Of a DNA stretch of 55,197 nt, positions 8,213-19,022 are shown one piece after another. The DNA lies in the NCBI GenBank assembly GCA_015058875.1, contig SVBN01000011.1, positions 1 through 55,197 of the forward strand, given 5' to 3'. Made by a program: the position numbers and the translations under genes. This DNA is from Erysipelotrichaceae bacterium. Its GTDB lineage: Bacteria > Bacillota_I > Bacilli_A > Erysipelotrichales > Erysipelotrichaceae. Numbering within the stretch: the stretch's first letter is position 1; every line of letters starts with the position of its first letter. A model generated the notes under the pieces. The model was not told the DNA's origin. It ran no database searches and worked only from the letters and a program-made list of their open reading frames with translations.

Positions 8213-9010
8213 ATGATCAAAGCTCTGTTTTTCGATATCGACGGAACTCTGATGCCGTTTTCCACAAGAAAAATCTCTGAAAATACACTTGCTGCACTGC
8301 GTCAGGCAAAGGAAAACGGACTGCGTCTGTTCATCGCTTCCGGCAGACCTCCGATCCAGCTGCAGCTGCTGGATGAATCCTTCCATTCCGTTCCCTGGGA
8401 CGGATATGTCATGATGAACGGCCAGTTCTGCCTGGATGAAAGCCGGAAGGCATTCCATATCAGGGCAATCCCTCAGGAAGCTCTGGAAAGCCTTGTTCCA
8501 TGGCTGAAGGAAACCGCGGATTTCTGCTGTACCTTTCATGAAGAAAACTACAGCTATGATCTCAGATTCAACCAGCGTACCTGGAATTATCTTTCCTCGA
8601 TCGGGAAAACCGAACGGATGACGCCGGTGGATGATCCGGTGCGGGCACTGAGCCATCCGACCTATATGATCTGTCCGTATATCCCGCCGGAAAAGGACGA
8701 GGAATTCGTCGCCCACGCGCCGGGCCTGAAAAGCGCGCGATGGACGCCGGACTTCGCTGATATGATTCCTGCCGACGGCGGCAAGGATATCGGCATCGGT
8801 CTGATGCTGGAGCGCTTCGGCATCACTCCGGAAGAATGCATGGCATTCGGCGACGGCGGAAATGATATCACCATGCTGGAGTACTGTGGCACCGGCGTCG
8901 CAATGGGAAATGCCGCGGAGAGTGTCAGAATCCACGCAGACTATGTGACGGATCACTGCGATGATGACGGTATCGTGTCAGCTTTGAGACATTTTGAACT
9001 TATCGGATGA
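8213..9010 (+). CDS. Cof-type HAD-IIB sugar/nucleotide phosphatase
   Basis: This 265-residue member of the Cof/YidA group has motif I FFDIDGTLMPF (nucleophile and acid Asp), motif II ASGRP, a C2B-type cap, and motif III/IV AFGDGGNDITMLEYCGTGVAMGNA. Such enzymes hydrolyse sugar phosphates, FMN or pyridoxal phosphate; the substrate cannot be read. It starts 9 bases after the preceding gene and ends within the terminator at 9006. Confidence 0.93.
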   Translation: MIKALFFDIDGTLMPFSTRKISENTLAALRQAKENGLRLFIASGRPPIQLQLLDESFHSVPWDGYVMMNGQFCLDESRKAFHIRAIPQEALESLVPWLKETADFCCTFHEENYSYDLRFNQRTWNYLSSIGKTERMTPVDDPVRALSHPTYMICPYIPPEKDEEFVAHAPGLKSARWTPDFADMIPADGGKDIGIGLMLERFGITPEECMAFGDGGNDITMLEYCGTGVAMGNAAESVRIHADYVTDHCDDDGIVSALRHFELIG

Positions 9011-9036
9011 AACAGGTATCATGTTTCATCTTTTTT
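9006..9036 (+). terminator. terminator after the HAD gene
   Basis: GATGAAACA (9006-9014) pairs with TGTTTCATC (9022-9030), followed by TTTTTT. The stem includes the stop codon of the HAD gene. Confidence 0.85.
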
Positions 9037-9093
9037 ATGGAATTGAACAGGTTTCTAAGAGATAATATTGACAGACAAACGGAGGATAAATAA

Positions 9094-10590
<1,497 letters not shown>

Positions 10591-10597
10591 TTCACTC

Positions 10598-10634
10598 AGA
10601 GAATTCCTGATTTGCGGGAATTCTCTTTTATAAT
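10598..10634 (+). terminator. terminator after the GH1 gene, overlapping a TATAAT box
   Basis: AGAGAATTCC (10598-10607) pairs with GGAATTCTCT (10617-10626), then TTTT. A perfect TATAAT follows at 10629-10634, so the next gene may restart transcription here, although no good -35 box is visible. Confidence 0.75.
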
Positions 10635-10664
10635 GTAAAAGGAAAAGAGGAGATAACGATATAT

Positions 10665-11300
10665 ATGAGAATTGCATTGATCAACGAAAATTCCCAGGCT
10701 GCGAAGAACAGTCTGATCGAAACTGCTCTGCGCAAGGTCGCGGACGAAAAAGGATATGAGGTCGTCAACTACGGCATGTATACCGCCGAAGACAAGGCAC
10801 AGCTGACCTATGTGCAGAACGGTATTCTGGCTGCGGTGCTGCTGAATTCCGGGGCGGCGGACTTTGTCGTCACAGGATGTGGAACAGGTGAAGGCGCCAT
10901 GCTTGCACTGAATTCCTTCCCGGGTGTCATCTGCGGACATGTCGCAAACGTACTGGACGCCTATACATTCGCCCAGATCAATGACGGCAATGCCATTTCC
11001 ATTCCGTTCGCACTCGGATTCGGATGGGGCGGAGAGCTCAACCTGGAATACATCTTCGAGAAGCTGTTCAGCGAACCGTTCGGCGGAGGCTATCCGAAAG
11101 AACGCGTTGTGCCGGAACAGAGAAACAAGAAAATTCTCGACGGTGTCCGCGCTGTCGCATTCCGGCCGCTGGCGGATATCCTCTGCGATCTCGATCCGGA
11201 ATTGGTCAGAGGCGCATTCGCCGGAGAACACTTCGACGAGTACTTCTTCCGTGACTGCAGGGACGAAGCGCTTGCGGATCTTGTCAGAAAGCTGAAATAA
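10665..11300 (+). CDS. RpiB/LacA/LacB-family sugar-phosphate isomerase
   Basis: The first 140 or so of 211 residues match the RpiB/LacAB fold, which interconverts aldose and ketose phosphates such as ribose 5-phosphate or galactose 6-phosphate. The base-carrying loop is VTGCGTGEGAMLA (Cys72). The GHVANVLDAYTFAQINDGNA segment is the usual substrate loop. About 60 extra C-terminal residues exceed the 150-residue core, as in a longer subfamily whose substrate is not settled. It sits between two terminators as a single gene with an AGGAGAT ribosome-binding site. Confidence 0.85.
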   Translation: MRIALINENSQAAKNSLIETALRKVADEKGYEVVNYGMYTAEDKAQLTYVQNGILAAVLLNSGAADFVVTGCGTGEGAMLALNSFPGVICGHVANVLDAYTFAQINDGNAISIPFALGFGWGGELNLEYIFEKLFSEPFGGGYPKERVVPEQRNKKILDGVRAVAFRPLADILCDLDPELVRGAFAGEHFDEYFFRDCRDEALADLVRKLK

Positions 11301-11315
11301 GCCTGTTCAGTTCAG

Positions 11316-11349
11316 ACGGTTTCCCGGTCTCATCCGGGAGACCGTTTTT
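11316..11349 (+). terminator. terminator after the isomerase gene
   Basis: ACGGTtTCCCGG pairs with CCGGGAgACCGT around a 6-base loop, followed by TTTTT. Confidence 0.88.
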
Positions 11350-11391
11350 CATAACAATTTTACGGAACTGTTCCGGAAACATGTCAGCCGG

Positions 11392-11417
11392 TTGACTTCA
11401 CTATCACAAAATGATAG
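11392..11417 (+). promoter_or_regulatory. possible promoter with palindrome upstream of MATE gene 1
   Basis: TTGACT (11392-11397) is followed by CTATCA-N5-TGATAG (11401-11417), a perfect 6-bp inverted repeat lying where spacer and -10 would be. A repressor site is plausible; the -10 itself is weak. Confidence 0.4.
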
Positions 11418-11444
11418 AACTGCTGAGTACCCCGGAGGTGTAAT

Positions 11445-12809
11445 ATGAACCGCAGAACCCAGGTGGATCTGCTGCACGGACCGATTATGAAATCACTCGT
11501 GCTGTTTATGATCCCGATTGTCATATCCAATATATTCCAGCAGTTTTACAATGCCGTTGACACCGCGATCGTCGGCAACTTTCTCGGTGAGACATCGCTT
11601 GCGGCGATCGGCTCCTGCTCGGCAGTATTCGAAATGCTTGTGAATTTCTCAATGAGCCTCGGCAACGGATTCTCGATCGTATGCGGAAGAAGCTTCGGAT
11701 CCGGCGATGAGGATACGATGAAAAAATCGGTTGCCGGCGCAATGATGATCGGCTTTGTGACATGTATTGTCATCTCGCTGCTTTCCGTCTTTGCCCTGAA
11801 GCCGCTGCTGCAGCTGATTCACACGCCGGCCGCAGTCATTGACGAGTCCTATTCCTATATCCGTGTGATCGGACTGGGCATTATCGTCATGTTCTCCTAC
11901 AACCTGTGCTCGGGCATGCTGAGAGCAATCGGAAACAGCGTCATGCCGCTGGTATTCCTGATCATCTCATCCCTTCTGAATATCGTGCTGGATATTCTGC
12001 TGATCACCGCATTCAATATGGGCGTCGTCGGTGCCGCTGTCGCAACGGTCATCGCCCAGGGCGTATCGGTGGTGCTCTGTGTCATCTATATCCTGACCAG
12101 AACCAGGATTCTGGTTCCCGAAGCACGTCATTTCAAGATTGAATCCCACCTGATGAAAGATCTTGCCGGCCAGGGATTCTCCATGGCTGCCATGGGTTCC
12201 ATCGTTTCCGTCGGTTCGATTATCCTGCAGTCCGGCATCAATTCTCTCGGTACCGAGATCATTGCCGGCCATGTTGCCGCAAGAAAGATCTATGCGATAT
12301 GCAACCTGCCGTTCATTTCCATGGGTGTCGCAATCAGCACATTCATTTCCCAGAACAGAGGTGCCGGACAGGGTGACAGAATTCTGACCGCAATGAGAGA
12401 TGCCTATATTTACGACATTGCCCTGGCATTCATTGTTTCGCTCATCCTGTTCCCGCTGGCTCCGACATTTGTCCGTCTGATCAGCGGATCTTCGAACCCT
12501 GTGATTCTCAATAACGGCGCCAAGATGCTGAGGATCGTCGGTCCGTTCTATGCGGTGCTCGGTGTGCTCATGCAGACAAGATTTGCCCTGCAGGGACTCG
12601 GCTCCAAGCTGATCCCGCTGATATCCAGCGTCATCGAACTGATCGGAAAGATTCTGTTTGTCACGATATTCATTCCCAGATTCGCATATGATGCGGTTGT
12701 CTGGTGCGAGCCGCTGATCTGGGTCGCCATGACCGCCCAGCTGCTGTACGCATTCAATACCAATCCGTTTGTAAAAGAAACGCGCAGGAATCTCCGCGCA
12801 GCGTCCTGA
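11445..12809 (+). CDS. MATE family efflux transporter
   Basis: The 454-residue protein has about 12 membrane segments in two similar halves and opens with DLLHGPIMKSLVLFMIPIVISNIFQQFYNAVDTAIVG, the typical first-helix signature of DinF/NorM-like MATE pumps. It would export drugs or metabolites against a sodium or proton gradient. GGAGGTG precedes the start. It is a single gene between terminators. A second MATE gene at 30563 is similar but not identical. Confidence 0.93.
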   Translation: MNRRTQVDLLHGPIMKSLVLFMIPIVISNIFQQFYNAVDTAIVGNFLGETSLAAIGSCSAVFEMLVNFSMSLGNGFSIVCGRSFGSGDEDTMKKSVAGAMMIGFVTCIVISLLSVFALKPLLQLIHTPAAVIDESYSYIRVIGLGIIVMFSYNLCSGMLRAIGNSVMPLVFLIISSLLNIVLDILLITAFNMGVVGAAVATVIAQGVSVVLCVIYILTRTRILVPEARHFKIESHLMKDLAGQGFSMAAMGSIVSVGSIILQSGINSLGTEIIAGHVAARKIYAICNLPFISMGVAISTFISQNRGAGQGDRILTAMRDAYIYDIALAFIVSLILFPLAPTFVRLISGSSNPVILNNGAKMLRIVGPFYAVLGVLMQTRFALQGLGSKLIPLISSVIELIGKILFVTIFIPRFAYDAVVWCEPLIWVAMTAQLLYAFNTNPFVKETRRNLRAAS

Positions 12810-12814
12810 CACCT

Positions 12815-12843
12815 GACCGGCAATGCCGGTCATTTTCTTTTAT
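12815..12843 (+). terminator. terminator after MATE gene 1
   Basis: GACCGGC-AAT-GCCGGTC (12815-12831) is followed by a T-rich tract. Confidence 0.85.
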
Positions 12844-12878
12844 TCCTCCGCATGTCATAATGATTCCGGAGACAATAT

Positions 12879-13463
12879 ATGATTCAGATACCCGAAACAC
12901 ACATTGATGCCGATCCCGGAAAGCCTTTTGTGATTGTTCTGTGCAGCGACAGCCATACGGACAGAGCGTCTCTCCGGTACGTCCGCGAGCGTCATCCGGA
13001 TGCGGATCTGTTTGTGCACTGCGGTGACAGTGAACTGGATGAAAAAGACATGGAAGGTTTCCTGTTTATCCGCGGCAACCATGATTATTACCCGGGAAAT
13101 AACGTTCCCGACCGGCGGATCATTGAAGTGCAGGGACACCGGATTTATGTATGTCACGGGCATCTGGACATCCTGATTTATTACCATTACGACCTGATGG
13201 CAAAGCATGCCCTGGCAAACGGATGCGATACCGTTTTTTTCGGACATATGCATATCTGTCAGGATTTCGTTGAAAACGGAGTGCGGATGCTGAATCCGGG
13301 ATCCCTTGCCTACTCCAGGGACTATTCCGGCAAAAGCTATATGCTTGTGACCGTCACGCCGGAGAAAATCGACGCTGTCCGGATGGATTACAAACCTGCC
13401 GCAAAGGAAACCGGTCAGCCGAAAAAGAAGGGCTGGCTGGAGCGTCTGATCGAAAAATTATAA
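12879..13463 (+). CDS. YfcE/MJ0936-type metallophosphoesterase
   Basis: This 194-residue calcineurin-like phosphoesterase has all ligands in order: CSDSH, HCGDSE, RGNHDYY, CHGH and FFGHMHI. It ends with the family's LNPGSLAYSRD signature. The short basic tail (QPKKKGWLERLIEKL) is an extra amphipathic helix. YfcE-type enzymes hydrolyse phosphodiesters in the cytoplasm; the natural substrate is unknown. GGAGAC precedes the start. Confidence 0.92.
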   Translation: MIQIPETHIDADPGKPFVIVLCSDSHTDRASLRYVRERHPDADLFVHCGDSELDEKDMEGFLFIRGNHDYYPGNNVPDRRIIEVQGHRIYVCHGHLDILIYYHYDLMAKHALANGCDTVFFGHMHICQDFVENGVRMLNPGSLAYSRDYSGKSYMLVTVTPEKIDAVRMDYKPAAKETGQPKKKGWLERLIEKL

Positions 13464-13512
13464 CAATCCGCCGTTCTTTTGTGACAATTCGAAGCAAACG
13501 TTCCGGCTAAAT

Positions 13513-13540
13513 TGTAAAGGTCTCTTCCTTCTTATATAAT
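13513..13540 (+). promoter_or_regulatory. promoter for the GH4 gene
   Basis: TTGTAA (13513-13518), a 16-base spacer and TATAAT (13535-13540) lie 33 bases before the ATG at 13573. Confidence 0.7.
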
Positions 13541-13572
13541 CTGCTTAAAGACGAAGAGGAGAAATATCATTT

Positions 13573-14970
13573 ATGGCAAAGAAACCCGTAAAAATCGTTA
13601 CGATCGGCGGCGGCAGCAGCTACACTCCCGAACTGATGGAAGGCTTCATCAAGCGTTATGAAGAACTTCCGATCCGTGAAATCTGGCTCTGTGATATCGA
13701 AGACGGCAGAGAAAAGCTGGAAATCGTCGGGGCCATGGCCCAGAGAATGTGGGATGCCACACCGTATGACGTCAAGGTACATCTGACCCTCAACCGCAGA
13801 GAAGCTCTGCCGGACGCAGACTTTGTTACAACCCAGTTCCGTGTCGGTCTGCTCAACGCCCGCATTAAAGACGAAAGAATCCCCCTCTCCTATGGAATGC
13901 TCGGCCAGGAAACAAACGGTGCCGGCGGTATGTTCAAAGCGTTCCGTACAATCCCTGTTATTCTGAGCATCATTGAAGATATGAAAGAGCTCTGCCCGAA
14001 TGCATGGCTGATCAACTTTACCAATCCTTCCGGAATGGTAACCGAAGCCGCAATCAAGTGGGGCGGATGGAAGAAGACGGTAGGTCTTTGCAATGTGCCG
14101 GTCGGCGCACTGCTCAGAGAACCGCCGCAGTTCGGTCTGACGGAAAGAGAGTGCATTCACCAGTTCGCAGGTCTGAACCATTTCCATTATCATAAGGTCA
14201 CCGACCAGCAGGGCAATGACCTGACTGACAAGCTGATCGACAACATGTATGATCCGACCATTGACGACGGCACGCCAAAAAACATCTTCCAGTGCCTGTT
14301 CCTGAAGGATCATCTGAAACAGATCCAGCTGATTCCGTGCGGATACCACCGTTACTACTATATGCATGATGAAATGCTGAAGCACTCGATCGAAGAATTC
14401 AACACGGTCGGAACCCGTGCCCAGCAGGTCAAGCAGACAGAAGCCGAACTGTTCGAGCTGTACAAGGATCCGAATCTGAACTACAAGCCGGAACAGCTTT
14501 CCAAGCGCGGCGGTGCGCATTATTCCGACGCCGCATGCGAATGCATCAGCTCCATCTACAATGACAAGAGAACACACATGGTTGTCTCCACGCAGAACAA
14601 CGGCGCAATTGCCGATCTGCCGGATGACTGCATCGTTGAAATCTCTTCCATCATTACCGGTAAGGGACCGATGCCGCTGGCATGGGGTCACTTCCATCCG
14701 TCCGAAAGAGGCTGGGTACAGATCATGAAGGCAATGGAAGAATGCACGATCGAAGCTGCGATTACCGGTAACTACGGTATGGCGCTGGCGGCGTTCGAAA
14801 TCAACCCGCAGGTTGAACACGGTCATGTTGCCCAGACAGTTCTGGATGAGCTGCTTGTCGCACATGAGAAATATCTCCCGCAGTTCGCAGACAAAATTGC
14901 CGAACTGAAGGCTGCGGGTGTTTACCCGAAAGACCCGGTTGTTCAGGATCTGCTGAAGAACGGACTTTAA
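13573..14970 (+). CDS. licH: 6-phospho-beta-glucosidase, glycoside hydrolase family 4 (LicH/CelF type)
   Basis: The 465-residue enzyme cleaves phosphorylated beta-glucosides such as cellobiose 6-phosphate by an NAD- and metal-dependent redox mechanism unlike GH1. The NAD loop is GGGSSYTPE near residue 12. NPSG lies at 151-154, and the metal ligands are expected at C173 (GLCNVPVG) and H203 (GLNHFHYH). GAGGAG precedes the start, and the promoter and terminator are its own. Having GH1 and GH4 enzymes in one region suggests several beta-glucosides are used. The symbol is by family resemblance. Confidence 0.92.
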   Translation: MAKKPVKIVTIGGGSSYTPELMEGFIKRYEELPIREIWLCDIEDGREKLEIVGAMAQRMWDATPYDVKVHLTLNRREALPDADFVTTQFRVGLLNARIKDERIPLSYGMLGQETNGAGGMFKAFRTIPVILSIIEDMKELCPNAWLINFTNPSGMVTEAAIKWGGWKKTVGLCNVPVGALLREPPQFGLTERECIHQFAGLNHFHYHKVTDQQGNDLTDKLIDNMYDPTIDDGTPKNIFQCLFLKDHLKQIQLIPCGYHRYYYMHDEMLKHSIEEFNTVGTRAQQVKQTEAELFELYKDPNLNYKPEQLSKRGGAHYSDAACECISSIYNDKRTHMVVSTQNNGAIADLPDDCIVEISSIITGKGPMPLAWGHFHPSERGWVQIMKAMEECTIEAAITGNYGMALAAFEINPQVEHGHVAQTVLDELLVAHEKYLPQFADKIAELKAAGVYPKDPVVQDLLKNGL

Positions 14971-14981
14971 GAAACGTACAG

Positions 14982-15007
14982 GCCGGGGCGAATAACCCCG
15001 GCTTTTT
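14982..15007 (+). terminator. terminator after the GH4 gene
   Basis: GCCGGGG (14982-14988) pairs with CCCCGGC (14996-15002), followed by TTTTT. Confidence 0.88.
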
Positions 15008-15022
15008 CCCCCGCGAGGTACT

Positions 15023-16090
15023 ATGCCGTTTCAGATCGTAAACAGCACATTGAAAAAATACGAAGGAAGCGAAGAACACGTAATCATTCCGGAAGGAATC
15101 CGGATCATTGATGATTATGCTTTTTACGGTGCTTCCGCAATGAAGCATATTACCTTTCCCTCCACGCTGGAGGAAATCGGAAACAATGCATTCTATGACT
15201 GTGAAGCGCTGGAAGAAGCGGCCGTCCCGTCCCCGGTTTACTATCTGGGCGACGGTATCTTCTCCCGCTGCAAAAACCTGAAATCTGTATCCCTTCCGGA
15301 CCGGCTGAGTGAGCTGCCCAAAATCACATTTTTTCAATGTGAAGCGCTGGAAAATGTCTCGCTTCCGCAGAGACTGAAACGGATCTCGCGCTCCTGCTTT
15401 GAACAGTGTCATACACTGAAAAGCATCCTGCTTCCCGAAAGCCTGGTCTTTATGGACGACAACGTTTTTGATGACTGTACGGCATTGGAATCCGTTAATC
15501 TGCCGGAAGGTCTGAAGCATATCGGCGACAATGCATTTTTCAACTGTCCTTCCCTGAAAAAGCTTGTGCTGCCTTCCACTCTGAAAGAAGCGGGCAAAGG
15601 CGCCTTTGAAACAAGAGGGGTACTGGAACTGCATGCACCGGATTCCTTTCCTGTGAGATCCTTCATGCTGGACAACAACTGGAATCTGAACTGGAATTTC
15701 GGCGCAAACGGCAGATACAACGGAAAGAATGAAGACAACTATCAGCTGATCAATTCATATCTTCCCAATGTCTGGCTGAATGAATGGAAGCCGGAGGCAC
15801 AGTGCGTGCTGTGCATCAATTATCTTGAAACAAAAGCGGAAGTACTGGAAAACTATGAGGCATGGATTGTGCAGCACCGGGAAGAATGTCTTGAGATGAT
15901 CATTTCCGGGAAACGATACACCGCATTGAACAGGGCACTGGAAAGCGGTCTGATTCCTTCCGGGATGATTGAACCGTATCTGAACCGGATTCATGATCCC
16001 GAAGAGCGCGCAAAACTATTGGATATGAACAGACAGACACATTCATCCCTGGATGATCTGTTTGATCTGCTGGAGGACGCTCATGGATGA
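15023..16090 (+). CDS. BspA-type leucine-rich repeat protein
   Basis: The first 215 or so of 355 residues are tandem LRR_5 units of about 23 residues, for example CKNLKSVSLPDRLSELPKIT, CEALENVSLPQRLKRISRS and CTALESVNLPEGLKHIGDN. There is no signal peptide or anchor, so it should be cytoplasmic, whereas many BspA proteins are surface-exposed. The remainder is helical and unrecognised. Its stop overlaps the start of the VWA-like gene, which is followed by a MoxR ATPase, so the LRR protein probably serves as a binding or adaptor subunit of that complex. This role is inferred from context only. Confidence 0.85.
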   Translation: MPFQIVNSTLKKYEGSEEHVIIPEGIRIIDDYAFYGASAMKHITFPSTLEEIGNNAFYDCEALEEAAVPSPVYYLGDGIFSRCKNLKSVSLPDRLSELPKITFFQCEALENVSLPQRLKRISRSCFEQCHTLKSILLPESLVFMDDNVFDDCTALESVNLPEGLKHIGDNAFFNCPSLKKLVLPSTLKEAGKGAFETRGVLELHAPDSFPVRSFMLDNNWNLNWNFGANGRYNGKNEDNYQLINSYLPNVWLNEWKPEAQCVLCINYLETKAEVLENYEAWIVQHREECLEMIISGKRYTALNRALESGLIPSGMIEPYLNRIHDPEERAKLLDMNRQTHSSLDDLFDLLEDAHG

Positions 16091-17522
16091 AGAACTGATT
16101 CAGATCAGCGAGGAAATCTTCCGCACGATCATCTCCCGGCTGACGCTTCAGCTGCGCTTTATGGATCTGGCGCTGAACCGGTATACATTTGTGCCGGATA
16201 CGCTGGAGGAATTCCGGTGCGACGGAAAATTCTTCCATTATCCTCCGATTGCGGTCATCAAGACATTCCGCAATCATCCCGAGGAACTGACCCGCGGTTA
16301 TTTTCATACCGTCCTGCATTCCGTCTTCCAGCACGGGTATTTTGCACAGAACAGGAAAGGGTCACTCTGGAATCTTGCCTGTGATATGGCGGTGGAAGAT
16401 GTGATTCTCAGTCTGGATCTGGACTGCATGCGCCTGGACAATGACGCGGACAAGCGCAGGGAGATTCAGAATATCAAATCAAAGCTGCCGGTATTTACCG
16501 CCCAGCGGATCTACCATTATCTGGAGTCCCTGGAAACCGACCGGATTAAGCTGCTCACGCCGCTGTTCTCATTCGACCGGCATGAGAGCTGGTATGATCT
16601 GAGAAATGTCACGGGCAGTTCGGAGACCCTGTACGGGGAAGAGACAAAAGGCGATCCGGCCGGAGCCGGCAATAACCGCTTTGATCAGGCAAGCCACGAC
16701 ACCGGTGAATCCGAGGAAGGGGAAGATCCGAATGCGGACGATAAGGAGATACAGCAGATCCGCAATGCGCTGAAGGACTGGAAGAAAATCTCCGAAAAGA
16801 TTGAGACAGATCTGGAAACATTCTCCAGGGAATACGGGGATAAGGCGGAGACTCTGATCCAGTCCCTGAAAGCTCTGCACCGGGAAAAATATGACTATTC
16901 CCGGTTCCTCAGCAAATTCATGCGGACCGGCGAGAAAATGCAGATCAATGATGAAGACTTTGATACGATCTTCTATACCTACGGTCTGCAGCTGTACAAA
17001 AACCTGCCGCTGATCGAACCTCTGGAATATAAGGAAATACAGAATGTAAAGGAACTGGTGATTGCGATCGATACATCCGGATCCGTGCAGGGAGATATCG
17101 TACAGGCATTCCTGCAGAAGACATACAACCTGTTTCAGCAGAAGGAGAATTTCTTCTCCCGCTTCCATATCCATATTCTGCAGTGCGATATGAAGATTCA
17201 GGACATCGCGGTGATTCATAACGCTCAGCAGTTTGACCGATATATTGAGCAGCTGGAAATCAAAGGTCTGGGAGGTACGGATTTCCGTCCCGTGTTCGAC
17301 TATGCAGAAGAACAGATCCGGCTCGGACATTTCAAAGACCTGGGCGGACTGCTCTACTTTACCGACGGAGACGGCGTCTATCCGAAACACCGGCCTCCGT
17401 TTATGACCGCATTCCTGTTCCCGGAAGGAAACAAGGATATTACCGTACCGCCATGGGCAATCAGATACATACTGGAAGGAGAGGAATTCTATGCACATCC
17501 AGCAGGCCAAAACTCAGATTAA
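16083..17522 (+). CDS. VWA-like domain protein with N-terminal metallopeptidase-like region (DUF2201 type)
   Basis: Starting at the ATG at 16083 (overlapping the LRR stop by 8 bases, with GGAGGA upstream) gives 479 residues. The N-terminal part has HTVLHSVFQHG, a zinc-peptidase-like pattern of the DUF2201 N domain. The middle is acidic and helical (about 185-290). The C-terminal third is a VWA-like domain: VIAIDTSGSVQGD is a MIDAS-like DxSxS, and LGGTDFRPVFDYAEE and LLYFTDGDG supply the later ligands. Proteins of this kind pair with MoxR ATPases, and the next gene is exactly that. The client is not known. Confidence 0.85.
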   Translation: MDEELIQISEEIFRTIISRLTLQLRFMDLALNRYTFVPDTLEEFRCDGKFFHYPPIAVIKTFRNHPEELTRGYFHTVLHSVFQHGYFAQNRKGSLWNLACDMAVEDVILSLDLDCMRLDNDADKRREIQNIKSKLPVFTAQRIYHYLESLETDRIKLLTPLFSFDRHESWYDLRNVTGSSETLYGEETKGDPAGAGNNRFDQASHDTGESEEGEDPNADDKEIQQIRNALKDWKKISEKIETDLETFSREYGDKAETLIQSLKALHREKYDYSRFLSKFMRTGEKMQINDEDFDTIFYTYGLQLYKNLPLIEPLEYKEIQNVKELVIAIDTSGSVQGDIVQAFLQKTYNLFQQKENFFSRFHIHILQCDMKIQDIAVIHNAQQFDRYIEQLEIKGLGGTDFRPVFDYAEEQIRLGHFKDLGGLLYFTDGDGVYPKHRPPFMTAFLFPEGNKDITVPPWAIRYILEGEEFYAHPAGQNSD

Positions 17523-18960
17523 AAATGCGATTATCGCTTACGGAACCAAGGATTCCCGGGGAAGATACAAAATTCCCGTTTCCAAGCAGAGACCTGTTTT
17601 CCTGGTCGGCGCCCCCGGTATCGGAAAGACCGCGATTGTGGAACAGATTGCCAGGGAGCTGAATATCGGATTTGTCTCCTATTCCATGACGCACCACACC
17701 AGACAGAGCGCACTCGGTCTGCCGTTTATCATCCAGAAGGAATTCGGCGGAAACAAATACAGCGTTTCGGAATATACCATGAGTGAGATCCTGGCAACGG
17801 TCTATGAGGAGATGGAGAAAACCGGAAAGAAGGAAGGCATCCTGTTCCTGGATGAAATCAACTGTGTTTCGGAAACTCTGGCTCCTTCGATGCTGCAGTT
17901 TCTGCAGTATAAAACCTTCGGCCGTCATCATGTGCCGGAAGGCTGGATCGTTGTCACTGCCGGCAATCCGCCTGAGTACAATGACTCCGTCCGGGAATTC
18001 GATATCGCCATGCTGGACCGTCTGAAGAAAATCGAGGTCGAACCGGATTATGAAGTATGGAAGGCGTTCGCCGTACAGACCGGCGTGCATCCTGCAGTGC
18101 TTTCCTATCTTGCAATCAAGCCGAACTTCTTCTACCGTGTTACGACAACCGTGGACGGCGTTTCCTTTGTGACTGCCCGTGCATGGGATGATCTTTCCCA
18201 GATGATATCCCTGTATGAAGAAAATCAGATCAGGGTCGATTATGATCTGATCTGCCAGTATATTCAGGATGAGCAGATTGCCAAAGACTTCAACAATTAT
18301 TATGACCTGTATCATAAGTACAGATCCGATTATCAGGTAGAAACCATACTGGACGGTACTGCTTCCGGAGATATCCTTGCCCGTGCAGAAGAGGCGCAGT
18401 TTGACGAACGCCTGTCGCTGACATCCCTGATTCTGTCTTCCCTGGAAGATACTGTGTCAAAGACCGTGCTTGAAGAGGATGCGCTGAAAACAGTGATCCA
18501 TGACATCAAGGAAATCACGGTACCGTATACCAGATTCCTGAGAACTCAGATTGAAGCATACCGCAGAAAAACGCAGGCCACGGATACAAAGGAACATATT
18601 GAACTTGCCTATGCCGTACAGGATCTGTATGAAGAAATCTATAATACGATTCAGGTCAGCGGAGATTCCTTTGAAAAAGTCAAAGCGGTCATTCAGAATC
18701 ATCTGAAAGAACTGAAGAAGATGGACAGCAGATGCCAGTCTTCCCTGAACAATGTATTTACCTTCTTTGAGGACGCATTCGGACAGGGACAGGAAATGCT
18801 GGTGCTGGTCAGTGAGCTGACGATCCGTCCGAATATTTCCAGATATATCTTCAGTCACGGTTGTGACAAATATTACCAATACAATCAGCAGCTTCTGTTC
18901 GAAAACAGGCAGAACAGCCTGCAGGACAGAATCGACGCCTTGAATCTGCTGGAATTCTGA
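17491..18960 (+). CDS. MoxR-family AAA+ ATPase
   Basis: The 489-residue protein has Walker A GAPGIGKT (residues 40-47) and Walker B GILFLDEIN. Sensor 1 lies in VVTAGNPPEYN, and the arginine finger region is FDIAMLDRLKK. The C-terminal 200 residues are helical and have no recognised domain. MoxR proteins remodel or assemble protein complexes together with VWA partners. The start lies 32 bases inside the VWA gene, behind GGAGAGG, so the two are translationally coupled. A terminator closes the three-gene operon. Confidence 0.9.
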   Translation: MHIQQAKTQIKNAIIAYGTKDSRGRYKIPVSKQRPVFLVGAPGIGKTAIVEQIARELNIGFVSYSMTHHTRQSALGLPFIIQKEFGGNKYSVSEYTMSEILATVYEEMEKTGKKEGILFLDEINCVSETLAPSMLQFLQYKTFGRHHVPEGWIVVTAGNPPEYNDSVREFDIAMLDRLKKIEVEPDYEVWKAFAVQTGVHPAVLSYLAIKPNFFYRVTTTVDGVSFVTARAWDDLSQMISLYEENQIRVDYDLICQYIQDEQIAKDFNNYYDLYHKYRSDYQVETILDGTASGDILARAEEAQFDERLSLTSLILSSLEDTVSKTVLEEDALKTVIHDIKEITVPYTRFLRTQIEAYRRKTQATDTKEHIELAYAVQDLYEEIYNTIQVSGDSFEKVKAVIQNHLKELKKMDSRCQSSLNNVFTFFEDAFGQGQEMLVLVSELTIRPNISRYIFSHGCDKYYQYNQQLLFENRQNSLQDRIDALNLLEF

Positions 18961-18970
18961 AGAAATAAAA

Positions 18971-19022
18971 CAACAGTACAGAATATGTGCGTATATTGCA
19001 TTCTATCCTGTACTGTTTTTAT
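18971..19022. terminator. terminator between convergent MoxR and monooxygenase genes
   Basis: AACAGTACAG (18972-18981) pairs with CTGTACTGTT (19008-19017), followed by TTTTATTATTT on the plus strand and by A/T-rich sequence on the other side. Confidence 0.8.

Noticed and set aside
13567..14865. 432-codon minus-strand frame opposite the GH4 gene
   Set aside because: Same reason: shadow of a well-supported gene.
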